NCBI RefSeq assembly: GCF_005116655.2
Contig: NZ_CP050698.1
Location: forward strand, 4,177,501-4,241,500
Direction of reading: 5' to 3'
DNA: 64,000 nt
Origin: Desulfosediminicola flagellatus
Lineage (GTDB): Bacteria; Desulfobacterota; Desulfobulbia; Desulfobulbales; Desulfocapsaceae
Shown: piece by piece, positions 44,103 through 53,389 of the stretch
Numbering within the stretch: the stretch's first letter is position 1
How the letters are laid out: each line of letters opens with the position of its first letter
Made by a program: the position numbers and the translations under genes
The notes under the pieces: model-generated
The model's input: the letters and a program-made list of their open reading frames with translations, nothing else
What the model was told of the DNA's origin: nothing
The model's database searches: none

Positions 44103-45836
44103 ATGAGTCAGCAAGGTATGTTTTATTCAAAACCTCAAGCCACAGCCGATGATTTTAAAGAGGAGATCCGGGAACTTTTTTTTCTGCGCTCCCATATCTG
44201 CCTCTGGCTGGCTGTGGTCTTTTTTTCGTTATTTTCTATATTGGATTTCCTGTATGCCAAGGAGCACTTTAAACTGTTCCTGCTTTACAGAATGGTATAT
44301 GTGACACTCCTTCTCGGTGTTATGAACATCCTTCGATTCCCGCTAGTAAAACAGCTAACGCCGCATATCATCATGGCGTGTCTGTTGTTTGGAGCATTCA
44401 CCATTGCGCTCATGTGTATCTCGCTTGGCGGATTCTATTCCGGTTATTATGTTGGTATCCTGCTGATGATAGCCGGAGCATTTTCCGTGCTGCCGCTTCG
44501 GGCAACACACGCCTGCACCTTAGGTGTCTTTATGTATTACATCTACATCGCGACCGTACTGCTCGGAACTGGCAACACAGACAAAGCACACCTGATTTAC
44601 GGGGCTAATAATTCGTTTTTCTTTCTATCGCTTATCGGTGTTACCGCTGTTCAAAGCTATGATGATTTCAATACCAGGATACGAGAGTTACGTGCAAAAA
44701 CCAGTCTTCAGAATCTGCGGGAAAAGCTTGTCCGACAGACTGAAGGACTCGAAGAGGATGTTCAGCGGCGACTTGAAAAACTCGAACAATCACATCTAAA
44801 ATATCAGGATCTTTATGAATCAATTCAGGATCTGGTTTTTTTAGTTGATTCAGACGGTCTAATAACAAAAGTCAATTCGCACACACGTACTCTGCTCAAC
44901 CGTTCTCAAGAGGAGTTATTTTCCACTGATATCAGACAGATCATCAGTGCAGAAAACGATGAAGAATGGTTTGAAAACCTTCTTTCACAACTCAAACTAA
45001 GAGCGGCTGCCGGAGGTATACAGCTCAATTTGCAGACAGCACCCGACTCCAGACTTGAGGTTGAGATGAGCGCCAGCATGATAGAGATTGATGGTCGAGC
45101 AAACTTTCAGTTGGTGCTTCGAGATATCTCAAGCACAAAGTCTATGGAAAGAAAACTCATTGATTCACAACGGCTTATTGACACATCACGACATGCTGCG
45201 ATCTTCGGACTGGCAAAGCTTGCGGAATGCAGGGACAATGACACAGGTGCTCACCTCAGTAGGATTCGGACCTATTCACGCATTCTGGCTGAAGAATTAG
45301 CTCACTTCGACGATTTTAAAGACGTCATCACTGATATATTTATTGAAGATCTCTACCACTCATCGGTACTGCATGACATCGGCAAAGTGGGGATTCCAGA
45401 TTCGATTCTGTTAAAGCCTGGAAAACTGACGGTAGAAGAATTTGAAAAGATGAAACTACACACAGTGTTTGGCTGTAGTGTACTGTTTGCTGCAGAACGA
45501 AGTCTTGATTCACTCTCATTTCTTTACATTGGTCAGGAAATTGCCCGATCCCATCATGAAAAATGGGATTCCACAGGCTACCCGGACGGGCTGCAAGGAG
45601 ATGATATTCCGCTCGCTGCCCGTATTATTTCTTTAGCAGATGTATATGATGCACTCACCTCGGCAAGGGTTTACAAGCCCCCTTTCAGCCATGAAGAGAG
45701 TAAAGAAATAATATTGGAGCAAAGCAACAAACAGTTTGATCCACGCATCATTGAGGCATTCTTACGCAGAGAGCACGATTTTAAAGAAACCAGAATCCAA
45801 CTGGTGCTTCAGCAACCGGAAATGGCAAATGATTAA
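44103..45836 (+). CDS. 6TM-PAS-HD-GYP protein (putative c-di-GMP phosphodiesterase) 1
   Basis: ATG 44103 is preferred to 44079. The 577 residues contain six predicted membrane helices (about 22-190, with GGFYSGYYVGILLM between), a coiled coil, a PAS domain (about 230-350, QDLVFLVDSDGLITKVNS) and a C-terminal HD-GYP domain (HSSVLHDIGKVGIPD, ARSHHEKWDSTGYPDGL, IISLADVYDALTS). The HHExxDGxGYP motif reads D-S-T-G-Y-P, with Ser in place of the first Gly, which may alter activity. It probably senses a membrane or lipid signal. Its stop overlaps the start of its paralog by eight bases. Confidence 0.9.
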   Translation: MSQQGMFYSKPQATADDFKEEIRELFFLRSHICLWLAVVFFSLFSILDFLYAKEHFKLFLLYRMVYVTLLLGVMNILRFPLVKQLTPHIIMACLLFGAFTIALMCISLGGFYSGYYVGILLMIAGAFSVLPLRATHACTLGVFMYYIYIATVLLGTGNTDKAHLIYGANNSFFFLSLIGVTAVQSYDDFNTRIRELRAKTSLQNLREKLVRQTEGLEEDVQRRLEKLEQSHLKYQDLYESIQDLVFLVDSDGLITKVNSHTRTLLNRSQEELFSTDIRQIISAENDEEWFENLLSQLKLRAAAGGIQLNLQTAPDSRLEVEMSASMIEIDGRANFQLVLRDISSTKSMERKLIDSQRLIDTSRHAAIFGLAKLAECRDNDTGAHLSRIRTYSRILAEELAHFDDFKDVITDIFIEDLYHSSVLHDIGKVGIPDSILLKPGKLTVEEFEKMKLHTVFGCSVLFAAERSLDSLSFLYIGQEIARSHHEKWDSTGYPDGLQGDDIPLAARIISLADVYDALTSARVYKPPFSHEESKEIILEQSNKQFDPRIIEAFLRREHDFKETRIQLVLQQPEMAND

Positions 45837-47502
45837 TCAGGAAGAATATATAATCGAATTACAAGAGCTTCATCACCGGCGGGTAAACTACATACTGCTT
45901 GCCGGTGGTTTTCTGATTCTGCTTTTTGCCTCCCTTGACTATCTGATGATACCTGAACTCTTTACCGAGTTTTTTATCTATAGGCAGGTCCTTATAGTAA
46001 TCACATTACTTCTGCTGATTCTCAATTATTCGGACAAAGCCCACAAACATCCGCATACCATCGGTTTTCTCTTTTTCATTCTGGTATCACTCGTAATTAT
46101 TTTTATGATTTACCGAATGGGCGGGGTCACTTCACCATATTTCGTCGGCCTGATAGTATGCATGGCAGTTTATTCTTCCCTCGCCCCCCTTACTACTGTG
46201 CAATGCCTTGTCGCCTGTTTTTCAGTCGTTACTTTTTACTCAATTACTATTTTCTACACACACTCACTTCACAAAGCTTATCTGATGGACTTTTTCAACA
46301 ATCTGTTCTTCATGATCAGTTTTATTTTCATTATCGCAACCCAGAGCTGGGCAGATACAAGGGCACGCAAACGGGAATTCCAACTACGGATGCTGGAAAA
46401 CAATGCTGCTGAAGAACTTCAGGAGCTAGCCTATGTACTGCAAAAAGAGGTGGAAAAGCGTTCGAAAGAGCATCGTGCCACCGAAAAAAGCTACCAATTG
46501 TTATTTGATCAGATTGCAGATGATGCCATAGTCCTCGGCCCTCGGGGTGAAATACTTCAGGCCAACGTCATGTTTGAGAAGCACTTTGGAAATGGTGGGT
46601 CCATAACAGGAAAATCGCTATTTGACCTGGTAGTGAGACACCAGCAAAAAGATTTTCAGCAAACAATCAACAGAATGTTCAGGGATAACTCATCCCTTTC
46701 CGGCCATAAGGTTCTGCTTTGTAAAAATGACCATACCTTTATAGAAGCAGAAATCAACGCAAGTCAATTAGTCCGGGGCCAGTCATCATCTGGAATTCTA
46801 CTGATGATTCGTGATACCAGCACACGAAAGGAGCTGGAAAGAAAACTGTTCAGATCTCTTGAGATAAAGAAAAAAACTGAAACAGCTGCGATTATGGCGC
46901 TTGCCAAGCTTTCTGAATTCAGAGATATCTCCACGACCAACCATCTGGAACGTATACGGGAATACTGCAAACTTATCGCAACCGAACTCTCACATCGCTC
47001 AACTCTGGGTGATGTAATGACATCTACATATATCGAAGATATCTATCACGCTTCTATCCTTCATGATATTGGTAAGGTAGCGATACCTGATACGCTTATC
47101 TTTAATAAAAAGCAGTTAACTGAACGAGAGAGAGATACAGTCAGGAGACATACGATCATTGGCGGTGACGTCATTAAAGAGATGGAAGAAGAAAGCAAGG
47201 GAAGCGGCTTTTTAGCAATGGCGAAACATATAGCCTATTTTCACCATGAACGTTGGGATGGCAAAGGTTATCCCTACGGACTTATAGCGCGGGAGATACC
47301 TCTTGCAGCACGGATCATGACCATTGCTGATGCATATGAGGCCATGACATCTTCCTCTAAAAAGGAAGCCATGATGAGCCATGGTGCAGCAATTAACCAT
47401 CTCAGTGAACTCAGCGGCTTAAAATTTGACCCTATGGTAGTAGAAGCATTTTTAGCCAAAAATGTAGAGATAAACCAGGTCAAGCAAACGTATTCATTAT
47501 AA
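45829..47502 (+). CDS. 6TM-PAS-HD-GYP protein (putative c-di-GMP phosphodiesterase) 2
   Basis: The 557-residue paralog of the upstream gene has the same architecture: six membrane helices (with GGVTSPYFVGLIVCM), a coiled coil, a PAS domain (DDAIVLGPRGEILQANVMF) and an HD-GYP domain with canonical HASILHDIGKVAIPD and FHHERWDGKGYPYGL. ATG 45829 lies inside the last codons of the first gene (overlap ATGATTAA), so translation is coupled. The pair arose by tandem duplication and may work as a heterodimer, with one canonical and one variant GYP motif. Confidence 0.92.
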   Translation: MINQEEYIIELQELHHRRVNYILLAGGFLILLFASLDYLMIPELFTEFFIYRQVLIVITLLLLILNYSDKAHKHPHTIGFLFFILVSLVIIFMIYRMGGVTSPYFVGLIVCMAVYSSLAPLTTVQCLVACFSVVTFYSITIFYTHSLHKAYLMDFFNNLFFMISFIFIIATQSWADTRARKREFQLRMLENNAAEELQELAYVLQKEVEKRSKEHRATEKSYQLLFDQIADDAIVLGPRGEILQANVMFEKHFGNGGSITGKSLFDLVVRHQQKDFQQTINRMFRDNSSLSGHKVLLCKNDHTFIEAEINASQLVRGQSSSGILLMIRDTSTRKELERKLFRSLEIKKKTETAAIMALAKLSEFRDISTTNHLERIREYCKLIATELSHRSTLGDVMTSTYIEDIYHASILHDIGKVAIPDTLIFNKKQLTERERDTVRRHTIIGGDVIKEMEEESKGSGFLAMAKHIAYFHHERWDGKGYPYGLIAREIPLAARIMTIADAYEAMTSSSKKEAMMSHGAAINHLSELSGLKFDPMVVEAFLAKNVEINQVKQTYSL

Positions 47503-47549
47503 TTACACATTCGCCGCCATCCCTCAGTTTGAGCCTTTCATCTCGCTGT

Positions 47550-48809
47550 TTAAGTAACCTCTTCTGTCTTAACACCAAAAAAGTGCACTACCAGCCTTCC
47601 GACAGTCATTCCCTGCACCAGAATTGAAAATGCCATTATGCAATAGGTTATTGTTACCAGCATATCCCGTTCCGGCCCCTGTGGCAGTGAGAGTGCGAGA
47701 GCTACGGAGATACCGCCACGCAATCCTGCCCAGGTTAATACCCGCACGGTGCCATTAGGGAAATCAGCAATCTTACGCATTAGGTTGACGATTACACCGA
47801 CACTTAAAAATCTTGCCAATAGCACGCACGGGATCAATATCAAACCGGCGGTAATCATGCTCACGGTATGGGTGATCACCAGAAGTTCCAAGCCGATAAG
47901 TACAAACAGTACAGCGTTTAATATTTCATCAACGAGTTCCCAGAATGTATCAAGATGTTCACGGGTAAGGTCGGACATTCCCAGATAACGGCCATGGTTA
48001 CCAATCATCAGTCCTGCAATAACAATGGCCAACGGAGCAGAAACGTGTAGTAATTCTGCCAGCCTGTAGCCGCCCATTACCGTAGCGAGGGTCAGCAGAA
48101 TTTCTACATGGTAATTGTCAATCCGCCTGATGAGCGAGTAGGAGAAATAGCCGAGAACCAGCCCGTAAAGAATTCCGCCACCAGCTTCGACTGCAAATAG
48201 TTGTGCAACCGCAATCGGTTCAGGTGGATGGTCACCACCTTTTATAAATGCCAGCAGGGTTAAAAATACCACAACACCGATACCGTCATTAAAGAGAGAT
48301 TCTCCTGTAATTTTTATCTCAAGCCGTTTCGGCGCATGGGCTTTTTTCAGAATACCGAGCACCGCGATGGGGTCAGTAGGTGAAATCAGCGCCCCGAAAA
48401 GCAGACAATAGATAAAAGAAATTTTCATTCCCAGCAGGTACAGAATCCCCCAGGTCATTCCGCCAACAAGCGCTGTCGAAACAATAACCCCAAATGTTGC
48501 CAGCAAACCGATAATCCATCCCATCTCCCGCAAATCCTGGAGATTTACATGCAGGGCCCCCGCAAACAGCAAAAAGCCAAGCATACCATGCATCAGAGTA
48601 TCGTAAAAATTCAGTCCTGAAAGAATACCGGCCACTTGATCATCAAATGCCACTATCTCGAATGCCCCAAGCAGTAACAGACTCAATGAACCGACAAGCG
48701 AAAGAGCCATCAATCCTATGGTTCGCGGCATCTTCAGATAACGATGATTGATGTAGCTAAAAAGCGCAGCCAACACCACAAGTGCGGTGAAAATATCGAA
48801 TAAACCCAT
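47550..48809 (-). CDS. CPA1-family Na+/H+ antiporter (NhaP type)
   Basis: The 419-residue inner-membrane protein has about 12-13 helices. SPTDPIAVLGIL contains the ion-binding Asp region and ITGESLFNDGIGVVVFL is the hallmark CPA1 motif. The C-terminal WAGLRGGISVALALSLP is also typical. GGAGCAGGAT precedes the ATG. It exchanges Na+ (or K+) for protons, useful in a marine host and for recycling Na+ used by the SLC13-type transporter. It is convergent with the HD-GYP operon. Confidence 0.93.
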   Translation of the reverse strand: MGLFDIFTALVVLAALFSYINHRYLKMPRTIGLMALSLVGSLSLLLLGAFEIVAFDDQVAGILSGLNFYDTLMHGMLGFLLFAGALHVNLQDLREMGWIIGLLATFGVIVSTALVGGMTWGILYLLGMKISFIYCLLFGALISPTDPIAVLGILKKAHAPKRLEIKITGESLFNDGIGVVVFLTLLAFIKGGDHPPEPIAVAQLFAVEAGGGILYGLVLGYFSYSLIRRIDNYHVEILLTLATVMGGYRLAELLHVSAPLAIVIAGLMIGNHGRYLGMSDLTREHLDTFWELVDEILNAVLFVLIGLELLVITHTVSMITAGLILIPCVLLARFLSVGVIVNLMRKIADFPNGTVRVLTWAGLRGGISVALALSLPQGPERDMLVTITYCIMAFSILVQGMTVGRLVVHFFGVKTEEVT

Positions 48810-49107
48810 ATCCTGCTCCGGAACTGATGTTTAAGAAAGGCGAATACGTGGTGATTCACGTTTTAATTTCAACATACTACAGCACCCGGAAATCAAAATC
48901 ACCTTGAAGAAGACTACAGAAGAAAAGATTGGGGAAAGCCCGCATACTTAAATACAGAATAGCAAAGACCAGGAACGCCAGACAACCAATTCCAGATTCT
49001 CTCGGTGCAAGAACCTATAAAAGAAACAGAAAAATTTCTATCAACAAGACCTGTCGTTATTAACCATCTATACTTTTGAGGATATACATATCTCCCTCAA
49101 ATACAGA
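48810..49107. other. Intergenic, no gene seen
   Basis: This spacer holds the start region of the antiporter gene and the 3' side of the small exported gene. No repeat or RNA element was recognised. Confidence 0.4.
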
Positions 49108-49353
49108 CTAACAACGTGGATCCCACCATATTCTACCAATTCGGGTATAAATGTTGTCACCGTAATCGTTTGCGTTATTCAGATCTGAACATTGATTGAA
49201 ATTTCGGTTTATAATCCTGTCCTGACCTGGATTATTCGGATCAAGTATCTGTTTGCAGCAACCGGCTGCAAACGCGTTTTCACTTATTAATAAAAATAGA
49301 ATGAGTATGCCTGCAGAGAGTAAGAGGAATGAGCATCGAGAATTTTTTTTCAT
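49108..49353 (-). CDS. Small exported Cys-containing protein
   Basis: The 81-residue precursor has a clear signal peptide (FLLLSAGILILFLLISENAFA) and a mature part of about 50 residues starting AGCCKQILDP and ending IWWDPRC. Four cysteines (an adjacent pair, one central, one C-terminal) could form two disulfides. AGAGGACAC precedes the ATG. It is rich in Asn/Asp. Function unknown. It lies just downstream of the TIR/STAND operon on the same strand but 178 bases away. Confidence 0.7.
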   Translation of the reverse strand: MKKNSRCSFLLLSAGILILFLLISENAFAAGCCKQILDPNNPGQDRIINRNFNQCSDLNNANDYGDNIYTRIGRIWWDPRC

Positions 49354-49531
49354 TAAAGTGTCCTCTTTAGCTGTTGGTACATTTGCGATAAGAGCAGCAT
49401 TTTTTTAGCAACCTGCACCCTTTAATTTTCAATAAGAGCAATCATATGATGTGGAATACATACAATGTGCTCCCGCCCCCTGCTACACCACATTCAGATT
49501 AGGCTAAAATGTTATTCCTGAGATCCGTCAC

Positions 49532-52500
49532 TTACATTTTTTGCTTTTTACACGTATTATAATTTTTTTCTGCCTCATCACTTTCTTCATCAAGGTATTT
49601 TTCTCTATTTACTACCGAAAAGCACGCATCGGTTGTGATTTCCAACTGTTGAAGAATTTCTTCATGGTCGAGTGTAACTTTGATCGCCGACCCGTCTCTT
49701 CCTGTAGCAAAAATGTGCTTGCCATCATCACTGAACGTGACATGTGTTATCGGCGTTTGACCTTTAGCAACACGTATCAAATCATCATCTTCTTTTTTTA
49801 TCCAGTTCAGCCAGATAGAACCGTCTTCATTGCCTATAGCTGTAAACTCTGTCTCTTCTCTTTTTAGAGCTGCTATTGAAAGCGGAGCTGTGTTACCCTC
49901 AAAAACCCGATCATCAAATACTTCATTACTGTTAGCTTTAATTTTAGGAATGTCCCAGCGACGTACCAGCCAATCCCTCCCAGCACTTAATACCTCATCA
50001 TTACCCATAAAGACGACACCGGTCACAGCATTAGCGCTGCCCAGACTCTGGTGCTTTCCAAGTAACTTCCATTTGGGTTGCTCTGATTCATCGTATAAAA
50101 GAATCTCTCCATTGCCCAGTCCTGCTGTGAGCTTAGTTTCAGCCTCATTGAGTGCAAGTGCCCATACACCAGCCTTCTCCTTAATAACATTGGCTAACTT
50201 TTTTGTAGGATTATCACTCTCGGGACTCCATTTCAAAATATTTGTCTGATTACCGATATAGAGGTTTTCACAGGATGAGTTAAATAGGATTGCGTGAACT
50301 TCAGCCCCTGTTGATAGCGTATCAAGAACTTTCCCGAAGTTATTTTCTGCCCAGAGAGTCACTATGCCGTTTTGTGAACCTGTTGCAATTATCTGCTTTT
50401 TCCTGCAGTAAGCAATACGTGTAATATCTGTACCGGCAGATTCGATTACAGTTTTTTCCTGATCAGCATTTTCACTATACAACACCGTAATTCGACCATT
50501 TTCTGAAACAGAGAGGACATCACCATTACCTGATATATGATTATCGACTACATTGGATGGCTTTTTAATTTCCGTATGATTCCTGAATTGCTCGAGATCC
50601 CATACACGTAGCTCTTTATCGCTATCCACACTCACAAGAGTCTTTTTATCTGCTTTAACTGCAATATCGAGTATTGGGTATGCATGACCTCTTAGAACCA
50701 TAAAATTTTGATATTTTGCATATTGCTCGTCCTCAGATATATGCCAAATACGCACTGCTCCGTCAGCATAACCACCATATATTTTGTCACCTATAAAACC
50801 TACCCCTCTTACCGCACCATACGCTTTCTCAGGGTCGATAAGTGCACAGGTATACCCGGCTATTTCTTTAGGGCAGGCAATTGATCCAAAGTTATTGTTA
50901 TCACCAGCATTGGAGTTTACATCAGGTGTGTATACATAAATCAATCCAAGATCAGTCCCCACTGCAAGTAAACCAGAAGCACTGAGTGCTACAGAGTTTT
51001 CACGTGAATAGCCATATTTTCCGGGGAGCTTAAAAGGAATCGGCTCAAATTCGCTTTTCCCTGCTAATGGGGAAACTGTGATGGTTCCATCTTGAGAAGC
51101 TGTGACAATCTTTTCGCTGTTAACTGATAGATCTTTAACTGGAGTTGAAAAGTTCAATATCTCTGTATGTCGTGGATCCCCACCACAAGGGTTGTCTGGT
51201 GAAAAGGGTATCTCTTCAACAGTTCCTCGACCTTCCTCGTTAAATACGCTGAATATGATTTTTTCATTCTCAGGATCTATTAAAAATGTATCTACACGCG
51301 GAAAAGCATTAGAAATAGTGCATGATTCAGAGGCATTTTTCAGTGGTAAATAGCGGAGAGATCCCAAATAATCACTGGTTATCAGTCCGTTTCCATCCGG
51401 AGTAAATGCAATGTGGGAGGGAAAACCACCCTCTCCTTTAACTATCGGCTTCGGCTCGTCAAAAGAATTACCGCTCCAGACATAAATAGCTCCGTTTTCA
51501 TCGGCAATAGCTATCTGAGGACCATCCGACTGAATTGCCATCCTGCTAATTTTAATTTTCCCAGAATCTTCAAAGTCATAAACCGCTTTAGGAATACATT
51601 CCGGAGCAACCTTGAGTGCAAGCTTTTTATAGCATGGGTAACCTGTGTCATTAGAGTCGATCGTGGATATAAGAAAGAGTGCTTGCGTCAAAGGGTCCGG
51701 CTGAAAATTCATTGCAGTAATTTTACTTCGGGCAAGCTGTTCTGCAGATTTAATTTTCTCTAAAGAGGCAAAAAACAGATACCCGGCTACCATTACACCT
51801 GTTAGAAGCAAAGCTACACCTGTACCCCTTTTTACAATGGTATCGATCTTCTTCTTCCGAATTGCAGCTTCTCGTTCAGCTGCACTTAACTCAAGGAAAG
51901 AGTTAACTATTGCAAAATCACTCTCAGCTAAAGAAAAATTATGCCCAACGGTATACAACATTGCCCAGTATGCATTGGGATTATTCTCATTTTTCCATGC
52001 CTGGGCAAAACCGAGTGCCCGTCCATCCAGACTGCTCCAAAGCGCTCCTTTGTTTTCACTCCATGCCTGGGCTGCAATCAGGATACGCCTGTAATCCCTT
52101 GCGCATTGCTCTTCCTCCGCCACCCAGGCTGCAAGACGAGTCCATTTACGCATCAGGCTTTCATGGGAAATGTCAATTGTATGGCCCTTGCTGAGAACAC
52201 TGTCTGTATCTATTGGCGGCATTAAAAAACAGCAATCCTTCGCTCTGAAATTGTTAATTACCGTTACAATATCCTGTTCGTCATGACCTGTGATCTTCAC
52301 AAGCATTTCTAAGGTGACAGGACGACGTATGCCCTCTCCGTCGGCGTTTGTTGTTGTCAGCACCTTAAAAATCTTTTTTGCTATATCTTTTCTTTCCTGA
52401 GAAATCAGGCGTGAATATACCTCGTCAGCGTGCTGGCCAAGAAGATCCCCGATGGTATGGTCCTTCTGTAAATGCTCAATATCAAGCTGACCACGCCCCT

Positions 52501-53389
52501 GATAATTCTGTTGCCAGTTATCCCATAGTCGCATAAGAGCATGCTGGAGTACCGGCAGCTGATCCTGATCATCTCCGAGCTGATTTAACAGACGGGTCAC
52601 CAGACGGGGCGTTATTTCTGCTCCTTCACTCTCAACGGGGCCGGTTATACTGCTGCGGAGTTCTCTTCTGCTGAGGCGGGGAACAAGATACTGACTTTCA
52701 CTTATCGCTTCGGGTAAGCCAGAGAGTGCCGCCGCCTGGCCAAGATAATCTGAACGCATCGTCAGGATAACATAAATCCGCCCGGCGCTATCATTGATGG
52801 AATGGAGAAGCAATTGTACAAATGCCTTGGCATCATCACTTATATGTGTCTCTTTACCATGTTTTCTGAAGCGGAAAAGTTCTTCAAACTGGTCGACAAG
52901 AATCAGCAATCTGGCCTTCGCGGGCAGTCGTGCTTCATCTACAACTTCCTGCAAGCCTAAAGAACTATGCCTCAACGTGGTTTCAATGATACTGGTGTAA
53001 ATATCATGCTGACCATCCTGCCAGTGATCATCAATTGATCCGGAACGACTCAACCCATGCGCCAATGATTTGATAGGAGAATCTCCAGGCCGGAGAACCA
53101 CCGGCCGCCATTCAACGGTTTCCCCCTGTATCATGTCGCTATAGGTACTGGGCGACAATCCTGATCGTAATAGAGGTGATTCCTGCTGCCCCCTGAGTGA
53201 GGGAAAAAGGCCAGCCCGTATAAGTGAGGATTTACCGCATCCGGAAGAACCAATTACAGCCAGAAAGCGGGTATTGCGCAAACGCTCTACTAACTGCAAA
53301 ATCTGCTTGTCACGCCCGAAAAAGAGATGAGTCTCGTTCTCTTCAAACGGCCGAAGTCCAGGAAAAGGATTTTTCAATTCACTATTCAT
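49532..53389 (-). CDS. STAND NTPase with transmembrane segment and WD40 repeats
   Basis: ATG 53389 overlaps the TIR gene stop (ATGAATAG) and gives PFPGLRPFEENETHLFFGRDKQI, the typical start of novel-STAND NTPases; an in-frame start at 53407 is less likely. Of 1285 residues: NTPase with Walker A GSSGCGKS (47-54), Walker B LLILVDQFEEL (161-171), winged-helix region and DISHESLMRKW (406-416); one predicted membrane helix at about 523-542; then about 650 residues of WD40-type repeats (VRVWDLEQF-like ends, VSVDSDKELRVWDLE, AVRIWHISED). The repeats probably sense a ligand and trigger oligomerisation of the NTPase with the TIR partner. A membrane helix between NTPase and sensor is notable. Confidence 0.88.
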   Translation of the reverse strand: MNSELKNPFPGLRPFEENETHLFFGRDKQILQLVERLRNTRFLAVIGSSGCGKSSLIRAGLFPSLRGQQESPLLRSGLSPSTYSDMIQGETVEWRPVVLRPGDSPIKSLAHGLSRSGSIDDHWQDGQHDIYTSIIETTLRHSSLGLQEVVDEARLPAKARLLILVDQFEELFRFRKHGKETHISDDAKAFVQLLLHSINDSAGRIYVILTMRSDYLGQAAALSGLPEAISESQYLVPRLSRRELRSSITGPVESEGAEITPRLVTRLLNQLGDDQDQLPVLQHALMRLWDNWQQNYQGRGQLDIEHLQKDHTIGDLLGQHADEVYSRLISQERKDIAKKIFKVLTTTNADGEGIRRPVTLEMLVKITGHDEQDIVTVINNFRAKDCCFLMPPIDTDSVLSKGHTIDISHESLMRKWTRLAAWVAEEEQCARDYRRILIAAQAWSENKGALWSSLDGRALGFAQAWKNENNPNAYWAMLYTVGHNFSLAESDFAIVNSFLELSAAEREAAIRKKKIDTIVKRGTGVALLLTGVMVAGYLFFASLEKIKSAEQLARSKITAMNFQPDPLTQALFLISTIDSNDTGYPCYKKLALKVAPECIPKAVYDFEDSGKIKISRMAIQSDGPQIAIADENGAIYVWSGNSFDEPKPIVKGEGGFPSHIAFTPDGNGLITSDYLGSLRYLPLKNASESCTISNAFPRVDTFLIDPENEKIIFSVFNEEGRGTVEEIPFSPDNPCGGDPRHTEILNFSTPVKDLSVNSEKIVTASQDGTITVSPLAGKSEFEPIPFKLPGKYGYSRENSVALSASGLLAVGTDLGLIYVYTPDVNSNAGDNNNFGSIACPKEIAGYTCALIDPEKAYGAVRGVGFIGDKIYGGYADGAVRIWHISEDEQYAKYQNFMVLRGHAYPILDIAVKADKKTLVSVDSDKELRVWDLEQFRNHTEIKKPSNVVDNHISGNGDVLSVSENGRITVLYSENADQEKTVIESAGTDITRIAYCRKKQIIATGSQNGIVTLWAENNFGKVLDTLSTGAEVHAILFNSSCENLYIGNQTNILKWSPESDNPTKKLANVIKEKAGVWALALNEAETKLTAGLGNGEILLYDESEQPKWKLLGKHQSLGSANAVTGVVFMGNDEVLSAGRDWLVRRWDIPKIKANSNEVFDDRVFEGNTAPLSIAALKREETEFTAIGNEDGSIWLNWIKKEDDDLIRVAKGQTPITHVTFSDDGKHIFATGRDGSAIKVTLDHEEILQQLEITTDACFSVVNREKYLDEESDEAEKNYNTCKKQKM

